A stretch of DNA of 64,000 nucleotides from Natronocella acetinitrilica (GCF_024170285.1 NZ_JALJXV010000007.1:270946-334945), one strand, 5' to 3'. Shown: positions 45,673 through 54,836, counted from the stretch's first letter. Notes: generated from the sequence alone by a model not told the origin. A program made the numbers and translations.

Positions 45673-46731
45673 TCAGTGCTGCTTATTCAAGGCAGCGCCG
45701 AGAAGCTTCGCCGTCAGATCGACGATGGGGATGACCCGGTCGTACTCCATACGCGTCGGGCCGATGACGCCAAGCACACCGAGCACCTGCCCTTCCGCAG
45801 AGTACGGCGAAGTCACCAGGCTGCAGCCATCGAACACCTCATAGCCGGATTCTTCGCCAATGAAGATCTGGATCCCGTCCGCAGCCAGGCACTGCTCGAG
45901 CAAATGCAGAATGTCACGTTTTTCGGAGAAGGCATTGAAAAGGCCACGAAGTTTGTCAACATTGGCAGATAGCTCCTCGAAACTCATGAGGTTGGTCTGC
46001 CCGGCTACCACGTAGCGATCATCCTGATCCTTGGGTTCACTGAACGCCCGGCCACCAAGGTCGACCACCAGCCCCATCAGTTCATCCATCCGGGCACGAT
46101 CCCGTTCCAGGCTACGCAACAGTTGCTCGCGGACCGCCTCAACCGGTTGCCCGACGAAGTGGGCGTTGAGGAAGTTGGCCACGTGCTGCAGCTCGCTCTG
46201 GCTGTAATCCCGCTCAAGGCGAAGCACACGGTTCTGCACCTCGTGCTCGTTCAGCACCAGGATGGCGAGCACCCGTTGCTCGGATAGCGGCAGAAACTCG
46301 ACGTGGCGCAAGAGCCCGCCGCGGCGGCGCGGCAAGGTAACTACCCCGGCGAGTTGGGTCAGCCCCGAGAGCAAGCTGGATGCCGAATCGATCAACGCCT
46401 CTGGCTCGCCTTCGGCGTCAAGGCTCAAGGCGAGGTCCTCGGCTCCGGCAAGCCGCGTCGGCTCGATCTTCAGCAGGGCGTCGACGAAGAATCGGTAGCC
46501 CTTGTCTGTGGGCACACGGCCAGCCGATGTATGGGGGGAGCGCACATAGCCAAGATCTTCGAGATCGGCCATGACGTTGCGAATGGTTGCCGGGCTGAGA
46601 TCGAGCCCCGACTCCCTGGTCAGCGTACGCGAGCCCACGGGCTGCCCGTCACGGATATGCCGTTGCACCATGACCTTGAGCAGGTGTTGAGCCCGTTCAT
46701 CAAGCTGGGAACCCGGACGCTTGTCAGCCAT
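45673..46731 (-). CDS. hrcA: heat-inducible transcription repressor HrcA
   Basis: CIRCE-binding repressor of 352 residues. N-terminal winged helix: QPVGSRTLTRESGLDLSPATIRNVMADLEDLGYV, then SPHTSAGRVPTDKGYRFFVD, both diagnostic; the rest is the GAF-like dimerisation domain ending in IGPTRMEYDRVIPIVDLTAKLL. ATG 46731 lies 13 nt from the operator, so the repressor controls its own operon (hrcA-grpE-dnaK). Confidence 0.96.
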   Translation of the reverse strand: MADKRPGSQLDERAQHLLKVMVQRHIRDGQPVGSRTLTRESGLDLSPATIRNVMADLEDLGYVRSPHTSAGRVPTDKGYRFFVDALLKIEPTRLAGAEDLALSLDAEGEPEALIDSASSLLSGLTQLAGVVTLPRRRGGLLRHVEFLPLSEQRVLAILVLNEHEVQNRVLRLERDYSQSELQHVANFLNAHFVGQPVEAVREQLLRSLERDRARMDELMGLVVDLGGRAFSEPKDQDDRYVVAGQTNLMSFEELSANVDKLRGLFNAFSEKRDILHLLEQCLAADGIQIFIGEESGYEVFDGCSLVTSPYSAEGQVLGVLGVIGPTRMEYDRVIPIVDLTAKLLGAALNKQH

Positions 46732-46743
46732 ATGTACGCAATT

Positions 46744-46783
46744 CCGTCGGTTAGCACTCTTCCAATAGAGTGCTAACCGACGG
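46744..46783. promoter_or_regulatory. CIRCE operator with extended arms and 8-nt spacer
   Basis: TTAGCACTC (46751-46759) and GAGTGCTAA (46768-46776) are the canonical CIRCE arms, but the spacer is 8 nt (TTCCAATA) instead of the usual 9. The symmetry continues outward: arms of 16 bp, CCGTCGGTTAGCACTC at 46744-46759 and its complement at 46768-46783, are perfect. It sits directly upstream of hrcA. Confidence 0.9.
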
Positions 46784-46789
46784 TAGCAA
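46762..46789 (-). promoter_or_regulatory. candidate sigma-70 promoter of hrcA inside the operator
   Basis: On the minus strand TTGCTA (46789-46784), a 16-nt spacer and TATTGG (46767-46762). The -10 falls in the CIRCE spacer, so bound HrcA would block RNA polymerase. Match to consensus is moderate. Confidence 0.4.
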
Positions 46790-46892
46790 CATGGCGCATG
46801 GCCGTCAATCGAGCACATCACAGCCTGGCCGATGGCGCTCGACCCGCCACAGGCGCTAAGCTCTCAGCCGTCGCCCCGCTTAGAGCCAGATA

Positions 46893-47777
46893 ATGAGCAA
46901 ACGCTTCGGCATCGTCGCCATAACCGGCAAATCGTTTGATCGACAGGTACTGCATACCGTGACCCGACTGGTGGAGCACCTGGTCGGAAGCGGGCGCACC
47001 GTGCTGGTCGAATCCGCCATGTTCGGGCGGCGCAAGCCACCGGTCAAAGCCGAGGCTGTCGGCCTGCCTGACCTGGTGGACCGGGCCGAACTGGTCATTT
47101 CCGTCGGCGGTGACGGCACCTTGCTGCGAACGTCCCGCCTGCTCGCGGGGCGCGAGACCCCGCTGATGGGTATCAACCTCGGTCGCCTCGGATTCCTTGT
47201 CGACGTCTCACCGGACAACATGAGCGACGTGGATGCGATCCTCGCCGGTAACTTCGTCACCGACGAACGCATCCTGCTCGAGGCCTGGGTTGCCAATGGC
47301 GACGCAACGGGCGCCAAGAGCCTGTCACTGAACGACGTGGTGATCCACCGATGGAATACTGCCCGCATGGTAGAGATGGAGGTGCGGGTCGAGGGTGAGC
47401 TGGTCACCCGGCTGCGCAGCGATGGCCTCATTATCGCCACGCCCACCGGCTCGACGGCCTATTCCATGGCGTCCGGCGGCCCCATCGCCCACCCCGGTGT
47501 CGATGCCCTGCTGCTTGTTCCCGTCGCCCCCCATAGCCTCAGCAACCGACCGGTGGTCCTCCCAGGGGACGTCTCAATTGAGGTGCGTGTACTCGGTGGT
47601 GGCAGCAAGCACGTCCGCGTGAGTTGCGACAGCCAGGAGGAGCTGCCCATGCAACCGGGCAGCGTGCTGACGGTTCGCCGCAGCCCTAATCGGGTGAAGG
47701 TGCTCCACCCCCCCGGCTACCGTTACTTTGAAATCCTGCGGGCCAAATTGCGCTGGGGCGATGGTGGCAGTGCCTAG
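46893..47777 (+). CDS. nadK: NAD kinase
   Basis: ATP-dependent NAD+ kinase making NADP+, 294 residues. Motifs: VISVGGDGTLLRTSRLL (GGDGT), INLGRLGFLVD (NLGxLGFL) and DGLIIATPTGSTAYSMASGGPI. Divergent from hrcA, upstream of recN, as in many gammaproteobacteria. Confidence 0.96.
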   Translation: MSKRFGIVAITGKSFDRQVLHTVTRLVEHLVGSGRTVLVESAMFGRRKPPVKAEAVGLPDLVDRAELVISVGGDGTLLRTSRLLAGRETPLMGINLGRLGFLVDVSPDNMSDVDAILAGNFVTDERILLEAWVANGDATGAKSLSLNDVVIHRWNTARMVEMEVRVEGELVTRLRSDGLIIATPTGSTAYSMASGGPIAHPGVDALLLVPVAPHSLSNRPVVLPGDVSIEVRVLGGGSKHVRVSCDSQEELPMQPGSVLTVRRSPNRVKVLHPPGYRYFEILRAKLRWGDGGSA

Positions 47778-47853
47778 TCGTCCCGGCTTGGCTACACTCG
47801 GACCGTTGCCTCGAGAGTCGGCCGGTAAAACTTGAGATATAACATCAGAAACC

Positions 47854-49527
47854 ATGCTCAGCCATCTGTTTATTAAAAATTTTACCATTGTAGATCAGCT
47901 GGAGCTGGAGCTGGATGAGGGGCTCACTGCACTCACCGGCGAAACCGGCGCAGGCAAGTCGATTTTGCTGGACGCGCTGGGCCTGACCCTGGGAGACCGC
48001 GCCACGGGAGACGTGGTCCGCAACGGGGCCGACAAGGCGGAAATCGCCGTGTCATTCAACATCGATGGCATGGCCACCGTCCATGCGTGGCTGGATGAGC
48101 ACGAACTGGATGAAGACGGAGACTGCCTGCTGCGCCGTGTCGTCCAGAACAATGGCCGCTCCAAGGCCTACATCAATGGCCGGCCCGTTCCCCTGCAATT
48201 ACTCCGTGAACTTGGCGAGCAACTTGTCGACATCCACGGCCAGCATGAACACCAGTCGATGATGCGACGGGACATACAGCGCACAATCCTCGACGCCTTT
48301 GCCGAGAGCGCAGACGAACTGAAGCAGCTGGCCGAACTGCACACCCGTCATCGCGGCATCGAGACCGAGTTGCAGAACCTCGCCGGCGGTCACGATGATG
48401 CCGCAGCCCGCGCGGAGCTGCTGCGCTACCAGCTCGCCGAGCTTGAGGCGCTGACCCTGGAGCCGGAGGCCATCGCCGAGCTGGACGAAGAGCATCGGCG
48501 GCTTTCCAACGCCGGCGAATTGCTGCAATCCGCCCACTCCCTGCTCGAGATGCTCTACGACAACGAGGCCTCCGCGCAAAGCACCCTTGGTCAGGCACGG
48601 CGTGAACTCGAAGCACAGGCCCCCAACGATCCGGTGTTCGCCGAAGTCCATGGCATGGTCGAGCAGGCCCTGGTGCAGCTTGAAGAAGGCGTGGACAGCC
48701 TGCGACGCCATGTGGATCGGTTGGACCTGGACCCGGCGCGCCTGCAGGCCCTGGACGATCAGATCGCCACATTGAATGATCTGGCCCGCAAGCACCGGGT
48801 GCGGACAGATGAGCTGATCGACGTCCGTGAGCAGATCAGGAAAGAACTACATGCGCTTGAAAATGCAGAGGAAACCGTAGCCTCCCTCAAGAAAGAGCAG
48901 GATCAGATCCTGTCGAGCTACACCACCACGGCGGCCCATCTGACAAAGCTGCGCGAGACTGCCGCAGAGAATCTGTCCATGCAGGTCACCGCCGGCCTGC
49001 AGGAACTGGGCATGCAGGGTGCGGCATTCCGCATTGCCCTGATGCCCATGGACGACGACTCCATCACCCCACACGGGCGGGATCGGATCAGTTTCGAGGT
49101 GCGGACCAACGCCGGCCAGGATTTCGGACCGATGAGCCGCATTGCATCCGGCGGCGAGCTGTCACGTATCAGTCTTGCCATCCAGGTGGTGGCAGCGGAT
49201 GGCACCACCATCCCGACATTGATTTTCGATGAGGCGGACGTGGGTATCGGCGGCGGCGTGGCCGAGGTGGTGGGCAGGCAGCTCCGGCGCTTGGGCCGCA
49301 GCCATCAGGTGCTCTGTGTCACCCATTTGCCCCAGGTAGCCTCACAGGCCCACCAGCACCTGCAGGTGCGAAAGACCAGCGACGCCGACAGCACCGTCTC
49401 CACCGTGGCTCCCCTGAACGATCAGGCGCGAGTGCAGGAGATCGCGCGCATGCTCGGCGGCATGGAGATTACCCGGGCGACGCTGGAGCATGCCCAGGAG
49501 ATGGTCAGTCGGGCGGCAGCCGGGTAA
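47854..49527 (+). CDS. recN: DNA repair protein RecN
   Basis: SMC-like ATPase for double-strand break repair, 557 residues. Walker A: ALTGETGAGKSILLDALGL; long coiled coil (about residues 150-370); ABC signature RIASGGELSRISLAIQVV; Walker B TLIFDEADVGIGGGVAEVVG, with CVTHLPQVASQAHQHLQV downstream. No LexA-type operator was seen before it, and the ribosome site is weak. Ends 2 nt from the convergent fur gene. Confidence 0.96.
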   Translation: MLSHLFIKNFTIVDQLELELDEGLTALTGETGAGKSILLDALGLTLGDRATGDVVRNGADKAEIAVSFNIDGMATVHAWLDEHELDEDGDCLLRRVVQNNGRSKAYINGRPVPLQLLRELGEQLVDIHGQHEHQSMMRRDIQRTILDAFAESADELKQLAELHTRHRGIETELQNLAGGHDDAAARAELLRYQLAELEALTLEPEAIAELDEEHRRLSNAGELLQSAHSLLEMLYDNEASAQSTLGQARRELEAQAPNDPVFAEVHGMVEQALVQLEEGVDSLRRHVDRLDLDPARLQALDDQIATLNDLARKHRVRTDELIDVREQIRKELHALENAEETVASLKKEQDQILSSYTTTAAHLTKLRETAAENLSMQVTAGLQELGMQGAAFRIALMPMDDDSITPHGRDRISFEVRTNAGQDFGPMSRIASGGELSRISLAIQVVAADGTTIPTLIFDEADVGIGGGVAEVVGRQLRRLGRSHQVLCVTHLPQVASQAHQHLQVRKTSDADSTVSTVAPLNDQARVQEIARMLGGMEITRATLEHAQEMVSRAAAG

Positions 49528-49529
49528 CT

Positions 49530-49946
49530 CTATTCAGCGTCGCGGCATTCAGGGCAAAGGCCGTAGATGATCAGGGAATGGTCGGTGATCTTGAAGCCGT
49601 TATCCTTGGCAACTTTTTCCTGTCGGTCTTCGATGGTCTTGTCGAAGAACTCCTCGATGGCGCCGCAACGCACACAAACCAGGTGGTCATGGTGATCGCC
49701 GTCGTCCAGCTCAAAGATGGACTGGCCACCCTCGAAGTGGTGACGCTGCACCAGGCCGGCGGACTCGAACTGGGTGAGCACCCGGTAAACCGTGGCCAGG
49801 CCAATATCGTCACCTGACTCCATCAAGCCCTTGTACACATCTTCCGCGGACAGGTGGCGATTCTCGCTGTTCTCCAGCATCTCGAGAATCTTCATTCTCG
49901 GCAATGTGACTTTCAGCCCTGCCTTTCTGAGATCTTTCGATGCCAC
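49530..49946 (-). CDS. fur: ferric uptake regulator Fur
   Basis: Iron-responsive repressor, 138 residues from GTG 49946 (GAGGGG upstream), which gives the usual MASKDLRKAGLKVTLPR beginning; ATG 49973 would add nine residues. Winged helix with RMKILEMLENSENRHLSAEDVY and GLATVYRVLTQFE; metal site FELDDGDHHDHLVCVRCGAIEEF and second cysteine pair CPEC. Divergent from bamE. Confidence 0.95.
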   Translation of the reverse strand: MASKDLRKAGLKVTLPRMKILEMLENSENRHLSAEDVYKGLMESGDDIGLATVYRVLTQFESAGLVQRHHFEGGQSIFELDDGDHHDHLVCVRCGAIEEFFDKTIEDRQEKVAKDNGFKITDHSLIIYGLCPECRDAE

Positions 49947-50093
49947 GCCGCCCCTCGCTTGCCTGTCTATCATGATTTCAACCGCCAACCGTGGAACCAC
50001 ATACCCACCTCATCGGTCCATCCGGTTGTTGCGCGATCACCGCGCCGATGCTGTATGATCCCGCACCACTGTCCAGGGATAAAGAGTCACCCG

Positions 50094-50450
50094 ATGTCTG
50101 GTAAGGCCCGCACAGTCTGCATGATTTTGCTCACAGCCGGTGCATTAATCGTAACCGGATGTTCCGGTTCGAGTTTCCCGTATCGCCCGGAAGTGCAGCA
50201 AGGCAACATCATAACCGATGAAATGGTCGAAGAGTTGCGCCCCGGCATGAGCCGCCGGCAGGTTCGCTTCATTCTGGGCAGCCCGGTTATCGAGGACATG
50301 TTCCGCAATGACCGCTGGGACTACATTCATAGTAGCTCGCCTGGCGGTGGCGGCCCCACCGAGCGCCTGACCCTGTTCTTCGACGACAACGACCAACTCG
50401 TGGCTGTCGAGGGCAATCTGGCCCCCGAGAACTGGCGGGGCAACGACTGA
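50094..50450 (+). CDS. bamE: outer membrane protein assembly factor BamE (SmpA/OmlA)
   Basis: Outer-membrane lipoprotein of the BAM complex, 118 residues. Signal peptide with lipobox IVTGC (Cys near residue 23), then YRPEVQQGNIITDEMVEELRPGMSRRQVRFILGSP, the conserved BamE fold, and DRWDYIHSSSPGG. ATG 50094 follows a TATGAT-like -10 box at 50054. Divergent from fur, convergent with rnfH. Confidence 0.95.
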   Translation: MSGKARTVCMILLTAGALIVTGCSGSSFPYRPEVQQGNIITDEMVEELRPGMSRRQVRFILGSPVIEDMFRNDRWDYIHSSSPGGGGPTERLTLFFDDNDQLVAVEGNLAPENWRGND

Positions 50451-50457
50451 GTCCCAG

Positions 50458-50754
50458 TCAGCGCTTGCTGGCGGCGCGGCGCCGGCGCCGCTCCTTGGGA
50501 TCGGCGATCAGCGGTCGATAGATTTCCACGCGATCCCCCGGCTGCAGCATCTGGCCGGGTTCACAACGGCGCCCGAAGATACCGATCGGCTGCTGCGCAA
50601 GATCAATTTCGGGGAATCGCTCCAGCAAACCGGAAGCCCGGATGGCATCGGCCGCCGTGGCATCGGTGGGAACACGGATTTCGCGGAGATCCTGATCGTC
50701 CGGCAATGCGTAGACGACTTCCACCGTCATCATCGCTGCGTCACTTCGTGCCAT
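50458..50754 (-). CDS. rnfH: RnfH family ubiquitin-like protein
   Basis: Beta-grasp protein of about 98 residues: VEVVYALPDDQDLREIRVP, DAIRASGLLERFPEIDL, IGIFGRRCEPGQMLQPGDRVEIYRPL. A basic tail ends it (RRRRRAASKR). ATG 50754 lies 14 nt inside the end of ratA; ATGs at 50733 and 50730 are alternatives. Usual partner of ratA; biochemical role not settled. Confidence 0.92.
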   Translation of the reverse strand: MARSDAAMMTVEVVYALPDDQDLREIRVPTDATAADAIRASGLLERFPEIDLAQQPIGIFGRRCEPGQMLQPGDRVEIYRPLIADPKERRRRRAASKR

Positions 50755-51178
50755 ATACCTGATCGGCCCGCTGCACGAAGGAATCCACCAGTCGGTTCGC
50801 GAGTTGTTCGAACACGCGACCGAATGCCATGCGCACGAGGCTGTTGGAAAACTCGAACTCGAGATCAAGCGAGACTTTGCTGGCATCGTCACCCAGTGGC
50901 TGGAACCGCCAGTAACCGTCGAGCCGCTTGAACGGCCCTTCCACCAGCCGGATCTCCAGCATCTTTCCATGCTGCGCCCGATTGAGTGTCGTGAAGGACT
51001 TGCTGATTCCACCCTTGCTGATGGTCACGAAGGCCTTGCGCTCGTCGCCGGTATCACTCAGCACGCCGCTGTCGCTGCACCAGGGCAGGAAGTACTTGTA
51101 CTGGTCCACATCATGCACGAGCTCGAACATTCTGCCCGCCGTGTGCGCTACCAGGGCACTACGTGAGATATGCGCCAT
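50741..51178 (-). CDS. ratA: RatA family protein (coenzyme Q-binding START-like)
   Basis: SRPBCC/START-fold protein of 145 residues, homologous to E. coli RatA (described as a ribosome association toxin) and to yeast Coq10. Segments: HTAGRMFELVHDVDQYKYFLPWCSDS, then LEIRLVEGPFKRLDGYWRFQPL and VDSFVQRADQVYG at the end. Overlaps rnfH by 14 nt. Role as toxin or as ubiquinone chaperone cannot be decided from sequence. Confidence 0.94.
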   Translation of the reverse strand: MAHISRSALVAHTAGRMFELVHDVDQYKYFLPWCSDSGVLSDTGDERKAFVTISKGGISKSFTTLNRAQHGKMLEIRLVEGPFKRLDGYWRFQPLGDDASKVSLDLEFEFSNSLVRMAFGRVFEQLANRLVDSFVQRADQVYGTK

Positions 51179-51199
51179 GTCCCACCTGAAGTCGTCATA

Positions 51200-52570
51200 T
51201 CAAAGCCAAAGGCCGGTGATCGTATAGGCAAGCACAATCAGCAGCAAGGCGGGGGCGATCCAGCGAATCAGTCCATGGCAAAGCGCGGAGGCCCATGGCC
51301 ATCCATCAAGACGCAATGCATGGCGGACCGATTCCGGGGCTGCAACCCAGCCCACGCTCAGCAAAGCAAGCAGCCCGGCGAGGGCCATGATGATGGGCAG
51401 CAACTGCCCCGCAAACAGCTCCAGGACAGCGCGGAGATCGAGCCCGCCAGAGGTCGCCGCGGCCCATGGGCTGGTCTGTACCAGCACCACCGCGAAAGCC
51501 AGCAACCAGATCATCGCTGCCACATAGCCCCCCGCCGCAGCACGGCTCAGCCGGGAGTTCTCGGTGATCCCCGTGACCAGTGCCTCCGCAAGGGCGAAAC
51601 CGGTGGTGAGGGCAGCCAGCACCAAGGTTGCGTAAAACACCACCGCAAGGAGTCGGCCAGGCCCCTCGGCGGCGAACACCGTTGGCAGCACCTCGAATGC
51701 AAGCCCTGGCCCGGGCGGAAAGCCCGGGGCGAGGGAAACCACCAGCAACGTCGCCGCCAGCGCTGCCAGGAAATCAAGCAGGACGACGCTCCCGACCGCA
51801 GTCACAATCGGCGTCCGCGCCGGCAGTGCGGCGCCGTACACGATCAGTACACCGACCCCCAGCGCCAGGCTGGCGAAAGCATGATGCAACGCTGCCAGCA
51901 AACCGGCCTGTCCAAGCTGGCTGAAATCCACGGTGAACAGGTAATCCAGCACGATCGGGTTGCTGGGGTGCGCCAGCGCCACCATCATCAATACCAGCAG
52001 CCCGGCAAGCAGCATCGGCACCAGCACGACCACCGCCGGCACGATCCCCCGCTCCAGCCCCTGGGAGACCACAAGCGCGACCAGACCGATGAACAGCGTG
52101 ATCCACAGCATGGATCGCTCGACATCCATGGCCAGGTCCTCGAACATGGCCGTGGCGTCGACCATGTCGAGCTGAAACAGCGTTCCCGTGACCGCGCGGA
52201 ACAGGTAGCCCATGCTCCAGCCGGCCGTAACCGCGAGCAGGATGAGCAGGCAGACGGCCCCGAGAATGGCGAGCCACCCCGCCCAGGCCCAGTGCCTGGA
52301 GCGCCCATGTATAGCGGCCGTTTCGCGAAAAGCGCCCACCGGATCATGGCGGGAACCCCGCCCCAGCACGACCTCCGCCACGGCCACTGGCAAGCCGAGC
52401 AGCAACAAGGCCGCAGCGTATACAAGGATGAATGCACCGCCGCCGTGCTCGACGACAAGCGCAGGGAATCGCCACAGGTTACCCAGCCCGATGCAGGCTC
52501 CGCAGGCGGCGAGGATGAAGACTCCCTGGTTCGGCCACTGGCCGTGTCGGTATCGCCGCGGGATCGGCAA
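51200..52570 (-). CDS. sodium-dependent transporter, NSS/SNF family
   Basis: Na+-coupled symporter of 456 residues, LeuT-like fold with about 11-12 helices. The first helix FILAACGACIGLGNLWRFPALVVEHGG is the family signature, with the unwound segment and sodium-binding residues. Amino acid or osmolyte substrate is not predictable. The start appears to be TTG 52570 with GGAG at spacing 5. Divergent from smpB. Confidence 0.92.
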   Translation of the reverse strand: MPIPRRYRHGQWPNQGVFILAACGACIGLGNLWRFPALVVEHGGGAFILVYAAALLLLGLPVAVAEVVLGRGSRHDPVGAFRETAAIHGRSRHWAWAGWLAILGAVCLLILLAVTAGWSMGYLFRAVTGTLFQLDMVDATAMFEDLAMDVERSMLWITLFIGLVALVVSQGLERGIVPAVVVLVPMLLAGLLVLMMVALAHPSNPIVLDYLFTVDFSQLGQAGLLAALHHAFASLALGVGVLIVYGAALPARTPIVTAVGSVVLLDFLAALAATLLVVSLAPGFPPGPGLAFEVLPTVFAAEGPGRLLAVVFYATLVLAALTTGFALAEALVTGITENSRLSRAAAGGYVAAMIWLLAFAVVLVQTSPWAAATSGGLDLRAVLELFAGQLLPIIMALAGLLALLSVGWVAAPESVRHALRLDGWPWASALCHGLIRWIAPALLLIVLAYTITGLWL

Positions 52571-52671
52571 TGCAACTCCGATATCTCAGTGCAGGAGCCT
52601 GCATTCTCGGCAAGTTGACCTGACCCGGCAAGTGGTCGGAGCACTGGCTGCAGACAGCGGGCACCGCTACA

Positions 52672-53157
52672 ATGCGCGCCGTGAGCAAAAAGAAACCGAA
52701 AATCGCGGACAACGTCATCGCCGTCAACAAGAAGGCGCGGTTCGAGTACGCCATCGAAGACACCCTGGAAGCTGGCCTGGTGCTCGAAGGCTGGGAGGTC
52801 AAGAGCCTGCGCTCCGGACGGCTGAACCTGCAGGAAGGCTATGTGCTGCTGAAAGGCGGCGAAGCCTACCTGTTCGGCGCCGGTATTCCGCCCCTGCCCT
52901 CTGCCTCCACCCATGTGCAGGCAGAGCCGATCCGCACGCGCAAACTACTGTTGCACGGCAAGGAGATCGCGCGCCTGCTGGGCGCGGTGCAGCGTGACGG
53001 CTATTCCGTGGTGCCACTGCAGATGCACTGGAAACGCGGCCGTGCCAAGGTGCTGATCGGTATCGGCAAGGGCAAGAAGAAATTCGACAAGCGCGAGGAC
53101 AAGAAGCAACAGGACTGGCAGCGCCAGAAGGAACGCCTGCTCAAGCACAACGTCTGA
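52672..53157 (+). CDS. smpB: SsrA-binding protein SmpB
   Basis: Partner of tmRNA in trans-translation, 161 residues. Core: [74 protein letters not shown] HWKRGRAKV region, and the basic C-terminal tail. ATG 52672 or GTG 52681 may be the start; a TACAAT box (52668-52673) overlaps the ATG and would make the GTG nearly leaderless. tmRNA follows 141 nt downstream. Confidence 0.96.
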   Translation: MRAVSKKKPKIADNVIAVNKKARFEYAIEDTLEAGLVLEGWEVKSLRSGRLNLQEGYVLLKGGEAYLFGAGIPPLPSASTHVQAEPIRTRKLLLHGKEIARLLGAVQRDGYSVVPLQMHWKRGRAKVLIGIGKGKKKFDKREDKKQQDWQRQKERLLKHNV

Positions 53158-53189
53158 CCGATCGCCGCAACTCGGGATGCCTCGCACCC

Positions 53190-53223
53190 GTACGGTGCGT
53201 TAGGCCGAAGGCGGTAACGCACC
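53190..53223 (+). repeat. 34-bp palindromic repeat, copy 4
   Basis: GTACGGTGCGTTAGGCCGAAGGCGGTAACGCACC, stated in parts: outer GGTGCGTTA/TAACGCACC arms, inner GCCGAAGGC hairpin. Same family as the three copies near 35 kb, about 18 kb away, here between smpB and ssrA. Confidence 0.75.
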
Positions 53224-53298
53224 AAAAACGAACACCGAAATGTTGAAACCGACAGACAGAACCCCCACATATCAGTTAAGCTGAGTGGTACCTGAATC

Positions 53299-53664
53299 GG
53301 GGGCGACATGGTCTCGACGCAGGTCGCAAAGCCTTAGGTGCATGCCGAGGATGTCATCTCACCTCGTAAAATAACGATGGCCAACTTAAACATAGTTGCC
53401 AACGACGAAAACTACGCACTAGCGGCCTAAATCCCGCTAGCCGTCAACTGGTAGGTGCCTGTGCCTCCTACTTGACGGTCGTAGATCACAGGACCGCAGT
53501 GACCGGGTACCGCCTGCACCCGACACTGTTAAATCAATCAGGATAGTTTGCTGCGTTCCCTCGCTCGTGGGGTAGTGGCCGGCGAATGTTAAACACGGGC
53601 TAAGCATGTAGATCCGACGGTAGAGCTCCTGCGGACGCGGGTTCGATTCCCGCCGCCTCCACCA
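53299..53664 (+). ncRNA. ssrA: transfer-messenger RNA (tmRNA)
   Basis: 366-nt RNA that rescues stalled ribosomes. The 5' GGGGGCG (53299-53305) pairs with CGCCTCC (53654-53660, one G-U), followed by ACCA. The 3' tRNA-like part has GGTTCGATTCC-type T loop (GGGTTCGATTCCC near 53639-53652). The tag frame GCC AAC GAC GAA AAC TAC GCA CTA GCG GCC TAA (53398-53430) encodes ANDENYALAA, the standard gammaproteobacterial degradation tag. Encoded right after smpB. Confidence 0.97.
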
Positions 53665-53680
53665 ATAGCATCGAAGGAAC

Positions 53681-53704
53681 AGGCACCTACGGGTGCCTTT
53701 TTCT
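53681..53704 (+). terminator. intrinsic terminator of ssrA
   Basis: Perfect 7-bp stem AGGCACC / GGTGCCT with TACG tetraloop, followed by TTTTTCTTT, 16 nt after the tmRNA CCA end. Confidence 0.9.
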
Positions 53705-53769
53705 TTCACCCTCCCACCCAACCATCCATCAGCACTTTCGATCAACCCCGAAAGCCAGCAAGCTGAACC

Positions 53770-53793
53770 AAAAAAAACCCCAGCGCTCGGGGG
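53770..53793 (-). terminator. probable terminator of the dioxygenase gene
   Basis: On the minus strand CCCC-GAGCGCT-GGGG followed by eight T. Four to five GC pairs and a long T-tract, about 170 nt after the dioxygenase stop codon. Confidence 0.55.
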
Positions 53794-53965
53794 GAGAGGC
53801 CGGGGCTAATAAAACGACGCGGGGGAAGTAGTCGTCATTTCTGCTGAGGAACAACAGTGCACTTTGAGAGCGCAGACAACGGTAACGCGCTTGCTGGAGT
53901 TGATCTGTACGAAGTCGCACACGGTGCCCGGCTCCGCCTGGAGGTTCTCTGCCAAACGCAATTGC

Positions 53966-54781
53966 CTACTGAACCCTGGCTTCGGTATCACTCCCTGAAG
54001 CAGCTCCGAACAGGAAAGCGTCCATCACCAGCACGTCGTAGGTAACGCCCCCGTCGATGACCGTGCTCGGTCTGGGGGATTCGGCAGCGCCTGCGGCTAC
54101 CAGCAGGGGCAGGAAGTGTTCGGTAGTCGGATGGGCGCGGCGGGCATGCGGGGCGCTCTGCAAGGCCTTGCGCAGGCGGCCATGATCACCTTCGACGACC
54201 GCGTCACGAATCCAGCCGGAGAACTCGGTGGCATAAGCGACATCCTCTGCCCCACCGAACACCTCATGGAGATTGTGAGTCAGGCTGCCGGAGCCGATGA
54301 TCAAGACCCCCTGCCCGGCCAGCGGTGCCAGGGCCTGACCGAGGCGGTAGGCGCCGTCAGCGTCCAGCGAGGTTGGTAGTGACACCTGGAATACCGGCAC
54401 GTCGGCCTCTGGGTAAAGGTGCAGCAAGGGCACCCAGGCACCGTGGTCCAGGCCGCGCCTGGGGTCAGCGGTAGCGTCCCAGCCGGCGTCGCGCAGCAGT
54501 TCCACCGTCTGCGTTGCGAATTCGGGATGTCCGGACACCGGGTAGCGAATCTCGTACAACGCCTTATCGAATCCCCCGAAATCATGAATGGTTTCCGGCA
54601 AGACCGACGTGGTCACGCGGGGCTGTGGCGTCATCCAGTGGGGGGAGACCACGAGTGCGGCCTTCGGCCGCGGCAGGTCCCGACCAAGGGCCGCAAGTGC
54701 AGGCCCGGCCCGACCCGGCTCGACAGCAAAGGTCGGTGCCCCGTGAGAGACGAACAGACTGGGTAAACGTGTCATGGTCAT
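53966..54781 (-). CDS. DODA-type extradiol aromatic ring-opening dioxygenase (YgiD-like)
   Basis: Class III extradiol dioxygenase of 271 residues, like plant/bacterial 4,5-DOPA dioxygenase. Metal-binding histidines lie in FVSHGAPTFA, VVSPHWMT, and GSGSLTHNLHEV; LDHGAWVPLLHLYP carries the catalytic histidine. The first ATG (54781) and a second at 54775 (GAGGC at better spacing) are both possible. A doxX gene sits immediately upstream in the same direction and a LysR gene beyond is divergent, a common arrangement for this enzyme. Confidence 0.93.
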   Translation of the reverse strand: MTMTRLPSLFVSHGAPTFAVEPGRAGPALAALGRDLPRPKAALVVSPHWMTPQPRVTTSVLPETIHDFGGFDKALYEIRYPVSGHPEFATQTVELLRDAGWDATADPRRGLDHGAWVPLLHLYPEADVPVFQVSLPTSLDADGAYRLGQALAPLAGQGVLIIGSGSLTHNLHEVFGGAEDVAYATEFSGWIRDAVVEGDHGRLRKALQSAPHARRAHPTTEHFLPLLVAAGAAESPRPSTVIDGGVTYDVLVMDAFLFGAASGSDTEARVQ

Positions 54782-54836
54782 GCCTCAGGGTGGGCCGGGG
54801 CTCTGCGCCCCGGCAAGCATCGGATCACTGGCGCGT

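Larger units (their letters stand above)
53665..53965. other. intergenic region between ssrA and the dioxygenase gene
   Basis: About 300 bp without a supported gene. It holds the ssrA terminator at its left end and a minus-strand terminator near 53770-53793. Short open frames here have no ribosome sites or recognisable products, and I see no other structure. Confidence 0.6.

Noticed and set aside
51170..52618. 482-codon frame antisense to the NSS transporter gene
   Set aside because: Gln/Arg/His-rich translation typical of the reverse of membrane protein codons.
53437..53745. 102-codon minus-strand frame over tmRNA
   Set aside because: Lies on the complement of ssrA, whose RNA structure and tag are complete.
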